A stretch of DNA of 41,881 nucleotides, from positions 1-41,881 of the forward strand of contig CAIRCM010000208.1 of assembly GCA_903877125.1 (NCBI GenBank), in the 5' to 3' direction. Below are positions 26,431 to 34,653 of this stretch, in pieces. The notes beneath the pieces are model-generated. The model was not told the DNA's origin and did not search any database. It saw only the letters and a program-made list of their open reading frames with translations. The first letter of the stretch is position 1, and each line of letters starts with the position of its first letter. Made by a program: the position numbers and the translations under genes. The DNA is from an uncultured Acetobacteraceae bacterium (GTDB lineage Bacteria > Pseudomonadota > Alphaproteobacteria > Acetobacterales > Acetobacteraceae).

Positions 26431-28887
26431 ATGCCGGGAACATTGCCAGAACCTTTTGCCACGTGGTTCGCCGCCCAAGGCTGGTCGCCCCGGCCGCACC
26501 AACTGGCGATGCTGGACGCTGCTCGCGCCGGTGAAAGCGTGTTGCTGATTGCGCCGACCGGAGGCGGCAAGACGCTGGCGGGCTTTTTACCTAGTCTGGT
26601 GGGCCTGCATACGACGTCATCCGAGCGGCTGCATACGCTCTATGTCTCGCCATTGAAGGCGCTGGCGACGGATATCGCGCGCAATCTGATGCGCCCGGTC
26701 GAGGACATGCGCCTGCCGATCCGCATCGAAACCCGCACCGGCGACACCCCCGCCAACCGCCGTGCTCGGCAGAAGTCGATACCGTCGCAGATATTGCTGA
26801 CCACGCCGGAGAGTTTGGCGGTGCTGCTGTCGTCGGCCGACGCGCCGGTGTTCTTCGGCGGGTTGGCCTGCGTGGTGATGGATGAGGTCCATGCACTGGC
26901 CGGCACCAAACGGGGGGATCAGTTGGCCCTCGGCGTGTCCCGGCTGCGGCGTCTGGCGCCCGGTCTTCGCTGTGTCGGGCTGTCGGCGACGGTGGCGCAT
27001 CCTCAGGCCATCGCGGCATTCGTGGGGGCGGACCGGACGATCGCGGTCGCGGATGGGGCGCCGCCGACGATTTCAATGATGCTGCCGGATGGGGAACTGT
27101 CTTGGGCCGGCCATATGGGCCTGGAAGCCGCGCCGCAGATCATGGCGCGCATCGCCGATGCCGGCATGACGATCGTGTTTGTGAATACACGCGCACAGGC
27201 CGAACTGATGTTCCAGGCCCTCTGGAAGATTAACGATTCGACACTGCCGATCGCGCTGCATCACGGCTCCCTTGAAATCGAGCAGCGGCGCAAGGTGGAG
27301 GCGGCGATGTCGGCGGGGCGGCTGCGCGCGGTGGTGGCGACGTCCTCGCTGGACCTGGGTATCGACTGGGGCGGGGTGGATCAGGTGATCCAAGTCGGCG
27401 CGCCGAAGGGGGTGTCAAGGCTGCTGCAACGCGTGGGACGGTCGAACCACCGAATGGATGAGGCCTCTCGCGCGATCCTGGTGCCGGCGAACCGGTTCGA
27501 GGTGCTGGAATGCGAGGCCGCGATCATGGGGGTCGCCGCCCGCGAACGGGATGGCGATCCACCCCGGCCCGGTGGGCTGGACGTGCTGGCGCAACACATT
27601 CTGGGTCTCGCTTGTTCGGCGCCAATCCTGCCGGACGAGGTCTACGCGGAGGTCGTCACCGCCGCGCCCTATGCGGACCTGCCGCGGCGGGATTTCGACG
27701 ACGTGCTGGCCTATGTCGAGCACGGCGGCTACGCGCTGGCGGCCTATGACCAATGGCGCAAACTCTTCCGCGACTCTGAAGGCCGCCTGCATGTCCGCTC
27801 CGCTCGGATTGCCGCGCAACACCGCATGAATATCGGCACGATCGTCGAGGCGCCGTTGTTGAAAGTGCGGCTGGTGGCGGGGAAAAGCCGCATCGGACCG
27901 GTGCTGGGGGAGTTGGAGGAATATTTCGCCGGTCTGCTCAGCCCCGGCGATACCTTCATGTTCGCCGGGCGGCTGCTGAAATTCCTGCGTATCCATGAAA
28001 TGGCGGTGGAATGCCAGGAAGGTGGCTCGGGGGACCCGATGGTGCCGGCCTATGAGGGCGGGCGGATGCCGCTGACGACCAACCTCGCCGATGGGGTCCG
28101 AGCCTTGTTGCAGATTGCGGGACGATACGATGTCCTTCCGGAGCGGGTCGCGGAATGGCTACAGATGCAGCGCAATGTCTCCCGCATGCCCGGGCGCAAC
28201 GATCTGCTGGTCGAAACATTCCCGCGCGACGACCGGTGGTACATGGTGGCCTATTGTTTCGAAGGACGGAACGCGCACCAGACTTTGGGTATGCTGATCA
28301 CCAAGCGGATGGAACGTTTGGGCATGGCGCCCTTGGGTTTCGTCGCCACCGACTATGTGCTGGGGATATGGTCGGCACACCAGCCGCACGACATTGCCCG
28401 GCTGTTCGAGGAGGATCTGCTTGGCGACGATCTGGAGGCCTGGCTCGCCGACAGTTCGATGCTGAAGCGCACTTTCCGCAACGTCGCGGTGATCGCCGGG
28501 CTGATCCAGCGCAACCATCCCGGTGGGGAGAAGACGCGCAAGGCGGTCACGGTGAACTCCGACTTGATCTACAACGTGCTGCGCCAGCATCAGCCCGACC
28601 ATATTCTGCTGCGCGCCACACGGGCCGACGCGGCGTCCGGGCTGATCGACGCCGGGCGGATCGCGGCCATGCTGTCGCGGGTGAAAGGCCGGATCGTGCA
28701 CATGGTGCTGTCGCGAGTTTCGCCGTTGGCGGTGCCGGTGCTGCTGCAGATCGGCCGGGAAAGCGTGCGGTCGGACGACAATGAGGAGGCGCTGCTGGCG
28801 GAAGCCGAGGCCATTATCGCCGAGGCGACCGACAGCGACACACCGGCCTGGGCGCAGCAGGAAATGGCGCTATACAGCGCATCATGA
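26431..28887 (+). CDS. Lhr-family helicase of the ligase-associated DNA damage set
   Basis: An 818-residue superfamily 2 helicase of the Lhr type. Motif I is APTGGGKTLAGFL near residue 38, motif II is DEVH (VVMDEVHAL) near 150, motif III is GLSATVA near 187, and motif VI is QRVGRSNHR near 335. The Lhr core and DUF1998-like C-terminal parts fill the rest. Its length and coupling to the phosphoesterase gene match the conserved set described as ligase-associated DNA damage response proteins (helicase, exonuclease, PdeM, ATP-dependent ligase). No ligase gene is in the window. The ATG at 26431 is the only possible start because an in-frame stop lies at 26401, yet it has no Shine-Dalgarno sequence; a strong one serves another frame just upstream. 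Confidence 0.9.
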   Translation: MPGTLPEPFATWFAAQGWSPRPHQLAMLDAARAGESVLLIAPTGGGKTLAGFLPSLVGLHTTSSERLHTLYVSPLKALATDIARNLMRPVEDMRLPIRIETRTGDTPANRRARQKSIPSQILLTTPESLAVLLSSADAPVFFGGLACVVMDEVHALAGTKRGDQLALGVSRLRRLAPGLRCVGLSATVAHPQAIAAFVGADRTIAVADGAPPTISMMLPDGELSWAGHMGLEAAPQIMARIADAGMTIVFVNTRAQAELMFQALWKINDSTLPIALHHGSLEIEQRRKVEAAMSAGRLRAVVATSSLDLGIDWGGVDQVIQVGAPKGVSRLLQRVGRSNHRMDEASRAILVPANRFEVLECEAAIMGVAARERDGDPPRPGGLDVLAQHILGLACSAPILPDEVYAEVVTAAPYADLPRRDFDDVLAYVEHGGYALAAYDQWRKLFRDSEGRLHVRSARIAAQHRMNIGTIVEAPLLKVRLVAGKSRIGPVLGELEEYFAGLLSPGDTFMFAGRLLKFLRIHEMAVECQEGGSGDPMVPAYEGGRMPLTTNLADGVRALLQIAGRYDVLPERVAEWLQMQRNVSRMPGRNDLLVETFPRDDRWYMVAYCFEGRNAHQTLGMLITKRMERLGMAPLGFVATDYVLGIWSAHQPHDIARLFEEDLLGDDLEAWLADSSMLKRTFRNVAVIAGLIQRNHPGGEKTRKAVTVNSDLIYNVLRQHQPDHILLRATRADAASGLIDAGRIAAMLSRVKGRIVHMVLSRVSPLAVPVLLQIGRESVRSDDNEEALLAEAEAIIAEATDSDTPAWAQQEMALYSAS

Positions 28888-29558
28888 CCGCTGCCCCCAT
28901 CCATATCGCCGGCGAACGCCTGATGCTCGATCCCCAGGGGGGGCTGGTCTGGCCAGCCGCCGGGCTGCTCGCTGTGTCCGATCTGCACCTGGAGAAGGGC
29001 ACCGCCTTTGCCCGACGCGGCATGCTGCTGCCGCCGTTCGATACACAGGCGACGCTCGACCGGCTGCATGGGCTGCTGCGGCGGTGGAGGCCGAGTATCG
29101 TCGTGGCGCTCGGGGATTCATTCCATGACCGGGAGGGTGCCGAACGCCTGCCGGCGGGCGAACGCGAACGCCTGAACCAGATCACCGGGAACTGTCGTTT
29201 CGTGTGGGTGCTGGGCAATCACGATCCCGCTCCGCCGTTTGGCGTCGGGGGGGAGTCGGTCGCGGAGTTCGCTGCCGGGCCGTTCACATTCCGGCACGAA
29301 GCCGTTCCGAATGCGGCACCGGGGGAGATCGTCGGCCACCACCACCCCAAGGCGATGGTGCCCACGCGTGGCACCTCTGTCAGCCGCCCCTGCTTCGTCA
29401 GCGATGCGCGGCGTGTGATGATGCCGGCGTTTGGGGCCTATACCGGCGGGCTCGATGTGCGCGACCCTGCGATTGCCAGGCTGTTTCCGCGCGGCGGGCG
29501 CGTCTTCCTGTTGGGGAAGGACCGGCTTTACAGCTTCGCCATGGCGCCAGGGCGATAA
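28884..29558 (+). CDS. pdeM: Ligase-associated phosphoesterase PdeM
   Basis: A calcineurin-like metallophosphoesterase of 224 residues, the endonuclease/phosphodiesterase member (PdeM) of the ligase-associated DNA repair set. Metal-binding motifs are present in order: SDLHLEKG (D-x-H), GDSFHDREG (GD), LGNHDP (GNHD) and VGHHHPKA (GHxH). The ATG overlaps the helicase stop codon (ATGA), so both are translated together. The protein would act in the cytoplasm on DNA ends or nicks; its exact substrate is not settled for this family. Confidence 0.88.
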   Translation: MTAAPIHIAGERLMLDPQGGLVWPAAGLLAVSDLHLEKGTAFARRGMLLPPFDTQATLDRLHGLLRRWRPSIVVALGDSFHDREGAERLPAGERERLNQITGNCRFVWVLGNHDPAPPFGVGGESVAEFAAGPFTFRHEAVPNAAPGEIVGHHHPKAMVPTRGTSVSRPCFVSDARRVMMPAFGAYTGGLDVRDPAIARLFPRGGRVFLLGKDRLYSFAMAPGR

Positions 29559-29605
29559 GGGAAGAAGGTTTTTACACGGATGAACAGGATAAAACGGATG
29601 GCCGG
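29559..29605 (+). repeat. Intergenic repeat-like stretch with ACACGGATGAACAGGAT
   Basis: Between pdeM and the next gene lies a low-complexity, A/T-richer stretch with two imperfect copies of AACGGATG/CACGGATG (29576-29583 and 29593-29600). It resembles the 'acacagatgaacacagataaa' type of dispersed intergenic sequence known from many bacterial genomes. Only one occurrence is visible here, so dispersal is unproven. The rest of the 113-bp gap holds nothing recognisable. Confidence 0.3.
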
Positions 29606-29671
29606 CGACGCGTTCGAACACCCACTGTCAGCCGCGTAGAACCCCCTTTTCCAACCTGACAAGGCCATCGC

Positions 29672-30976
29672 ATGTCCCCGCCGGTCGATCCCGTTCGATC
29701 CAACCCCGACCTTCCCACCCGGACCGGCGTCGTCGTCATCGGCGGCGGGATCGTCGGGGTCAGCACCGCCTTCTTTCTCGCGCAAAAAGGCCACGCCGTT
29801 GCGCTATGCGAAAAGGGCCGGATCGGGGGGGAGCAATCGAGCCGCAATTGGGGTTGGTGCCGCACCATGGGACGCGACATCGGGGAGGTTCCGCTGGCCC
29901 TGGAATCGCTCAAGCTGTGGCGGGAGATGAACCGCCTGACGGGGCGGGAGACCGGGTTCCGGCAGGCGGGGATCATGTATCTCTGCGAAACCGAAGAAGA
30001 GATCGCCGCACAGGAAGCCTGGTTGAACGATGCTCGACAATATCAGGTCCAGTCCCATGTGCTGCGCGGATCGGCACTGGACGACGTGATGCCGGGGGCA
30101 TCGGCCGGTTTCATCGGCGGGCTGCACACCCCCACCGACGGACGCGCCGAACCGGCGCATGCCGCGCCGGCCATCGCCGAGGCAGCACGCGGGCAAGGCG
30201 CGACCATACTGACCGAATGCGCCGTGCGCGGTCTCGACCTTCAGGGTGGACGGGTCGCGGGGGTCGTCACCGAAAAGGGCCGGATTGCCTGTGACGCCGT
30301 GGTTCTGGCGGGCGGTGCGTGGAGCCGTCTGTTCGCCGGCAACGCGGGCTTCGATCTGCCGCAACTGAAGGTCCTGGGGTCGGTGTTTCGCACCGCGCCG
30401 CTGTCCGGCGGGCCGGAGATCACCGCCGCTGGGTCGGTCTTCGCTCTGCGCAAGCGGCTCGACGGCGGTTACTCGATCGCGCGCCGTAATGCCAACCGGG
30501 CCGAGATTACGCCTGATCACTTTCGCCTGCTGGCGGATTTCTGGCCTCGGCTGGTAGCCAGCCGGCACGAAATCCGGCTGCGGGTGGGACGCCGGTCTTG
30601 GGAGGAATTACGGACACGACGCCACTGGTCGATGGACGATGCAACGCCATTCGAGGCAGTTCGGGTCCTCGACCCCGCACCGGACGAAGGCGTTCTGGCG
30701 GAAGGGCGGGCCGTTCTGGCTGAGAAATTCCCTGCCTTCGCCGGAATGAAAGTGGTGCAAAGCTGGGGCGGACTGATGGACGTCACGCCGGATGCGGTGC
30801 CGGTTATCGATCAGGTGGCGCGCATCCCAGGGTTTTTCATCGCGACCGGCTTCTCCGGCCACGGGTTCGGCATCGGCCCTGGCGCCGGACGGTTGATGGC
30901 CGAGTTGGTGGCGGGGGAGCCACCGGTGGTCGATCCCACGCCCTATCGCTTGAGCCGGTTCGCCCGCGCGGTCTAA
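29672..30976 (+). CDS. FAD-dependent oxidoreductase, DAO (DadA-like) family
   Basis: A 434-residue flavoprotein of the D-amino-acid oxidase/glycine oxidase superfamily. The dinucleotide-binding motif VVVIGGGIVGVSTAFFLAQ begins at about residue 20, followed by the family's conserved SSRNWGWCR segment near 56-64. The C-terminus has GGLMDVTPDAVPVID and the GFSGHGFGIGPGAGRLMAEL flavin-contacting motif. It probably oxidises an amine or amino acid and passes electrons to O2 or the respiratory chain; the substrate is unknown. The next gene follows after 23 bp with a good ribosome binding site, so the two may form an operon. Confidence 0.87.
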   Translation: MSPPVDPVRSNPDLPTRTGVVVIGGGIVGVSTAFFLAQKGHAVALCEKGRIGGEQSSRNWGWCRTMGRDIGEVPLALESLKLWREMNRLTGRETGFRQAGIMYLCETEEEIAAQEAWLNDARQYQVQSHVLRGSALDDVMPGASAGFIGGLHTPTDGRAEPAHAAPAIAEAARGQGATILTECAVRGLDLQGGRVAGVVTEKGRIACDAVVLAGGAWSRLFAGNAGFDLPQLKVLGSVFRTAPLSGGPEITAAGSVFALRKRLDGGYSIARRNANRAEITPDHFRLLADFWPRLVASRHEIRLRVGRRSWEELRTRRHWSMDDATPFEAVRVLDPAPDEGVLAEGRAVLAEKFPAFAGMKVVQSWGGLMDVTPDAVPVIDQVARIPGFFIATGFSGHGFGIGPGAGRLMAELVAGEPPVVDPTPYRLSRFARAV

Positions 30977-30999
30977 GAAATCCGGCAAAGGAGACCGCC

Positions 31000-31809
31000 A
31001 TGAAAGCGCCGCCGCTCACCTGCGACTCGCATTTCCATATTTTTGGGCCGTATGATCGTTTTCCCCTCGATGCGGGCAAGCGGTACGACCCGCCGCCGGC
31101 TTTGGTCCCGCAATATCTGGAAATGGCGGACGCGCTGGGCATACAGCGCATGGTCGTGGTCCAGGCGAGCGTTTCCGGCACCGACAATGCCGTGACGATC
31201 GATGCGGTACGGCAGTTCGGGTTGCACCGGGCGCGCGGGGTGGCGGTGATCGATGCCGGTTTCTCCGACGCCGCGTTCAACACGATGCATGACCAGGGCA
31301 TCCGTGGGGTGCGTTTCAACATCGCTACCGGCGGCGGCACGCCCGAGGAACAACTGGCCGGTATCGCCAAACGTATCGCGCCGCTGGGTTGGCATATCCA
31401 GGTCTACGCCGACGGCGACAAGCTCGAAGAGATCGCCCCCGTTCTGGCAAAGCTGCCGGTCGACGTGGTGATCGACCATTGCGGTGGCGTGATGTCGGAG
31501 CTGGGCACCGATCATCCCCAGTTTCAGGCCCTGCTGCGGTTGTTGGACGGTGGCAATGCCTGGATCAAGACGTGCAGCTACCGGGTGTCCTCGGCCGGCA
31601 AACCTTGGGCCGACACTGGGGCCAACGTGCAGGCACTGGTGAAGGTGGCACCAGAACGATGCGTGTGGGGGACGGACTGGCCACATCCGCAGATGGATCC
31701 ATGCCCCGACGCGGGCGAACAGCTCGGTCTCTTTCTACAATGGGTGCCCGACGCCGCTACCCAGCACCGGGTGTTGGTCGACAATCCCGCGCTGCTTTAC
31801 GGCTTCTGA
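31000..31809 (+). CDS. LigI-like lactonase/amidohydrolase
   Basis: A 269-residue amidohydrolase-2 enzyme close in pattern to 2-pyrone-4,6-dicarboxylate lactonase (LigI), the step that opens the pyrone ring after LigAB and LigC in protocatechuate 4,5-cleavage. Active-site landmarks are DSHFHIFGP (H11 and H13), VVVQASVSGTDN near 48-59, GVRFNIATGG near 105, VIDHCGG near 158 and GTDWPHPQMD near 225 with the catalytic Asp. AGGAG lies 7 nt before the ATG. Its 3' end overlaps the convergent glycosyltransferase gene by 13 bp. Related family members act on other lactones, so the pyrone substrate is inferred. Confidence 0.8.
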   Translation: MKAPPLTCDSHFHIFGPYDRFPLDAGKRYDPPPALVPQYLEMADALGIQRMVVVQASVSGTDNAVTIDAVRQFGLHRARGVAVIDAGFSDAAFNTMHDQGIRGVRFNIATGGGTPEEQLAGIAKRIAPLGWHIQVYADGDKLEEIAPVLAKLPVDVVIDHCGGVMSELGTDHPQFQALLRLLDGGNAWIKTCSYRVSSAGKPWADTGANVQALVKVAPERCVWGTDWPHPQMDPCPDAGEQLGLFLQWVPDAATQHRVLVDNPALLYGF

Positions 31810-33182
31810 GTCCGCAGGAATTCGTAATACGCCCGCATCGCCGGAAGTTTCTTGTTGGCGTCACCGACACCGCCGCAAAAATGCGCGAATCCGCGGCGCG
31901 ATATTTCGTGCACCGGCTGATTGAAATCGGTCGGCGTCATGACGCGCGGGGTAAGGATGCTGAAATCGGCGGCATCCATTTTATGCATGACATAATTGGC
32001 CACGCCCTGATCGTGAAATATCTGCCCAATATGCGATCGGTCTTCCAGGTGACTTGAGAACCCGTAAATCGCATCCCGGATGACAGGAAAAGTCTGCTGA
32101 GCGGCCTCGATATCGGGAATCCCGATGATCCCGGCCGAGAATCCGCGTTCGTTGCGGGCCATCGCAGCCGGATCGTTTTGAAAAAGGACGTCTCCGTAAT
32201 ATCCCTGTCCACCGAGCAGGGGCAGTTCCAGCGGGACGCTGATGCGCGATGCGCGTGCGAGTTCCAGAAGCAGTTCGCGGATAGGGCGGTCGCAGATCAC
32301 ATCGCAGTCAAGATAAAGCAACGGCCGGTGGCGGGCGAGGTCCGGCATGTCGCAAATGCGATATTTGATCGCCATCATATCGGTCACGTCCTGCGCGGGC
32401 GCATGGGCGATCGCGACACGGGGGGCCAGGTCCGTCGGGATGAACGGCTGCACTTGCGCGGCGGGCCGATCGGTGAAAATCAGCACTTCCCCGTCGTATT
32501 GGCCGAACTCCCACAGCGATTGAAGCGCCAGGGCCAGGGTTTCGAATATCTCCGGTTTCCCCATGGCGATCAGGTACACCAGGGGGCGGAACGGGGTGAA
32601 ATGCTCGACCTTCCACTTGTCGTATATCACCGACCAGCCTCGACGATGGCGCCAACGCCGCCCGGCCAGCAGGTCGGTCAGCTTCAGGCGCAACGTGCCG
32701 ATGTTTGCGATGAAATCCCGCTGCAAGCCGAGCCCGGCGCGTGCGGGTACCACGTCGCCCCCGGATGTGATCCAGCCTTGGGAGGCAACATCCTCCAGGA
32801 ACGTCCGGTCAGCGCTGTCGAGCGGCAAAAATGCCTCCCAAGGGCCTTGCGTCTGGCGGTTCAGGGACACGACCCCCTCGAGGTCGGCGGCCAGCCAGAC
32901 GCCATTCCCGGAAAGCGCGACCAGACCGTCCGGCAGCCTTCTGACCTGAAACCTCAGCGGCGCCGCGTGCGGACCGGTATCGCCGACATGTCCAGCATGA
33001 TTCTGCCCGTTCAGCGGCATCCAATCGTTGCTGGAACGGTACACGAGACGTCCGACCCCGTCTTCGATCATCAACCCGGCATTCGCCGGAACGCCGCCGC
33101 CGGTAGCGTGGCGCAGACACCGGTTTGCTTCATCGAAGTAGATCAGCGTGCCATGAACGGTGCACAGAAACTCGACTGCCAT
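31797..33182 (-). CDS. Glycosyltransferase with fascin-like N-terminal domain
   Basis: A 461-residue two-part protein. Residues 1-125 look like a beta-trefoil/fascin-type repeat region, with VALSGNGVWLAADLEG followed by GPWEAFLPL, a pattern that often binds sugars or actin-like polymers. Residues about 195-461 form a GT-A-fold glycosyltransferase domain: PLVYLIAMGKPEIFETLALA, then LIFTDR, and LYLDCDVICDRPI with the DxD metal site. It resembles GT8-like nucleotide-sugar transferases. No signal peptide is visible, so it is probably cytoplasmic. It follows the lipoprotein gene by 89 bp on the same strand. Substrates are unknown; a surface polysaccharide role is plausible. Confidence 0.72.
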   Translation of the reverse strand: MAVEFLCTVHGTLIYFDEANRCLRHATGGGVPANAGLMIEDGVGRLVYRSSNDWMPLNGQNHAGHVGDTGPHAAPLRFQVRRLPDGLVALSGNGVWLAADLEGVVSLNRQTQGPWEAFLPLDSADRTFLEDVASQGWITSGGDVVPARAGLGLQRDFIANIGTLRLKLTDLLAGRRWRHRRGWSVIYDKWKVEHFTPFRPLVYLIAMGKPEIFETLALALQSLWEFGQYDGEVLIFTDRPAAQVQPFIPTDLAPRVAIAHAPAQDVTDMMAIKYRICDMPDLARHRPLLYLDCDVICDRPIRELLLELARASRISVPLELPLLGGQGYYGDVLFQNDPAAMARNERGFSAGIIGIPDIEAAQQTFPVIRDAIYGFSSHLEDRSHIGQIFHDQGVANYVMHKMDAADFSILTPRVMTPTDFNQPVHEISRRGFAHFCGGVGDANKKLPAMRAYYEFLRTQKP

Positions 33183-33271
33183 GGGTATTGCACGCCTCGA
33201 CGGAACGCGGGGGACGGGGTGGAGTGTACCACGCGACCGGGGGGTGCGGAAGCCGATCGGCCGTGGCGCTG

Positions 33272-33772
33272 TTATCGCCCTGGTTCGTCCCGCCGCTTGT
33301 CGGCAGGTCTGCGCCCGGACGCACTGCTGCCGGTGGGGCCCGGGTGCCCCTGCGGCGCCGCTGTGGCAGCGGCTGGCCGAGACGGTGCCGCTGTTGCGGC
33401 TGGCCGAAACGGTGCCGGTGCGGCGGCGGGCCGGAAGCCCGGCTGTGCGCTCGGGGCATGATACGGCGCACCGCCACCATGAGGATAATGGGTCTGCATG
33501 TTCCGCCCGACCGATTCGGGCGCACGATGGAATCCACGATCGCGGTCGTAGAAGCCCCAGGCACCGCCGAAGTAGATCAGCGGCACTCGAGCACCTTCAT
33601 GGTACATGTAGGGTGCGTCTCCGTTGGCCACGTAACCAGCATCGCCATCCGGCTGATAGGCCTCGGCGTCCCCATAGGGGTATGGTTGCCCCCCCGGCCC
33701 ATAGCATCCCGCCATTGGCAGGAGCAACGCGGTCACAAAAATCGCTCGGCGCATCGGTGAATCGATCATCAT
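33272..33772 (-). CDS. Pro/Ala-rich putative lipoprotein
   Basis: A 166-residue exported protein. The N-terminus MRRAIFVTALLLPMAGC has a positive start, a hydrophobic core and a lipobox ending at C23, so it is probably a lipoprotein. The next part is rich in Tyr, Gly and Asp (PYPYGDAEAYQPDGDAGY), then a FGGAWGFYDRDRGFHR segment, and the last 65 residues are Ala/Pro repeats ending in a basic tail. AAGGA lies 5 nt before the ATG at 33772; an in-frame ATG follows immediately. No known domain is recognised. A cell-envelope structural role is inferred. Confidence 0.68.
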   Translation of the reverse strand: MMIDSPMRRAIFVTALLLPMAGCYGPGGQPYPYGDAEAYQPDGDAGYVANGDAPYMYHEGARVPLIYFGGAWGFYDRDRGFHRAPESVGRNMQTHYPHGGGAPYHAPSAQPGFRPAAAPAPFRPAATAAPSRPAAATAAPQGHPGPTGSSASGRRPADKRRDEPGR

Positions 33773-33791
33773 CGCAATCCTTCTATCGAAG

Positions 33792-33806
33792 GGATTGTAA
33801 CAATCC
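33792..33806. promoter_or_regulatory. 15-bp palindrome upstream of the lipoprotein gene
   Basis: GGATTGT and ACAATCC flank a single central base, giving 7-bp perfect arms 20 bp before the lipoprotein start and 80 bp before the SDR gene. The geometry suits a dimeric regulator. No known consensus is matched. Confidence 0.4.
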
Positions 33807-33886
33807 AACCGCGGCATCTTCATGGCGTCGTTGACCTCGATCAGTTCACCCGGCACACCGGGCCTCGCAATCATGGGAGCAGCCGC

Positions 33887-34633
33887 ATGACCGTCCTTTC
33901 CGGCAAGACCGCGTTCGTTACCGCCGCCGCGCAGGGGATCGGGCGCGCCACCGCCCTGGCCTTCGCTGCCGCCGGCGCCCAGGTGATCGCGACTGACGTG
34001 AACGCTGCGAAGCTTGCCGATCTCCAGGCGCCGGGTGTGCGGACCGCGGCGCTGACCGTGCTCGACCCTGCCGCCATCGCTCAGGCGGCCGCCGAGGCGG
34101 GGCCGGTCGACATTTTGTTCAACTGCGCCGGGTTCGTGCATCAGGGCACCCTGCTCGAAGCCACGGAAGAGGAATGGGAGTTCGCCTTCGCGCTGAACTG
34201 CCGGTCGATGTTCCGCACCATGCAGGCGTTCCTGCCGGGCATGCTGGACCGGAAATACGGCGTGATCCTCAACATGGCGTCGGTTTCGTCGTCGCTGAAG
34301 GGTGTGCCGAACCGCTTCATCTACAGCGCGTCCAAGGCCGCCGTGATCGGCATGACCCGATCGGTGGCCACCGACTATGTCACTCAGGGCATCCGCTGCA
34401 ACTGCCTCTGCCCCGGGACTGTGCATACGCCGAGCCTGGATGAGCGGATCGCGGCGAATGCGGGGGCGGCGGGATCGGTGGAGGCGGCGCATGCCGCCTT
34501 TGTTGCCCGCCAGCCGATGGGGCGTTTGGGGACGGCCGACGAAATCGCGGCGCTGGCTGTCTATTTGGCCTCGGATGCGGCACAATTTATCACCGGCCAG
34601 TCCATGGTGATCGATGGCGGGCTGACACTCTAA
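33887..34633 (+). CDS. SDR oxidoreductase, 2-keto-3-deoxy-L-fuconate dehydrogenase-like
   Basis: A 248-residue classical short-chain dehydrogenase. The NAD(P)-binding motif is TAAAQGIGRA at about 12-21, where Ala replaces the usual first Gly, a variant also seen in BDH2/fuconate-type enzymes. NCAG lies at 79-82, S132 or S134 with Y146 and K150 form the catalytic set, and PGTVHTPSL follows near 180. A GGGAG site lies 8 nt before the ATG. The next gene, a fumarylacetoacetase-family hydrolase, starts 20 bp downstream. That pair resembles the final steps of non-phosphorylating L-fucose breakdown, but the substrate is inferred. Confidence 0.85.
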   Translation: MTVLSGKTAFVTAAAQGIGRATALAFAAAGAQVIATDVNAAKLADLQAPGVRTAALTVLDPAAIAQAAAEAGPVDILFNCAGFVHQGTLLEATEEEWEFAFALNCRSMFRTMQAFLPGMLDRKYGVILNMASVSSSLKGVPNRFIYSASKAAVIGMTRSVATDYVTQGIRCNCLCPGTVHTPSLDERIAANAGAAGSVEAAHAAFVARQPMGRLGTADEIAALAVYLASDAAQFITGQSMVIDGGLTL

Positions 34634-34653
34634 CCTTTGGGGGGAAACCACTC

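Noticed and set aside
26431-28887. The Lhr-like helicase as the BrxHI partner of the BrxD-like ATPase
   Set aside because: BREX types with BrxD carry an Lhr-like helicase, but this one is coupled to pdeM and has the features of the ligase-associated set. It lies 10 kb from the trio.
33272-34651. A single 459-codon minus-strand protein including the lipoprotein
   Set aside because: The upstream two thirds are antisense to the SDR gene. The ribosome binding site, signal peptide and lipobox show that translation starts at 33772.
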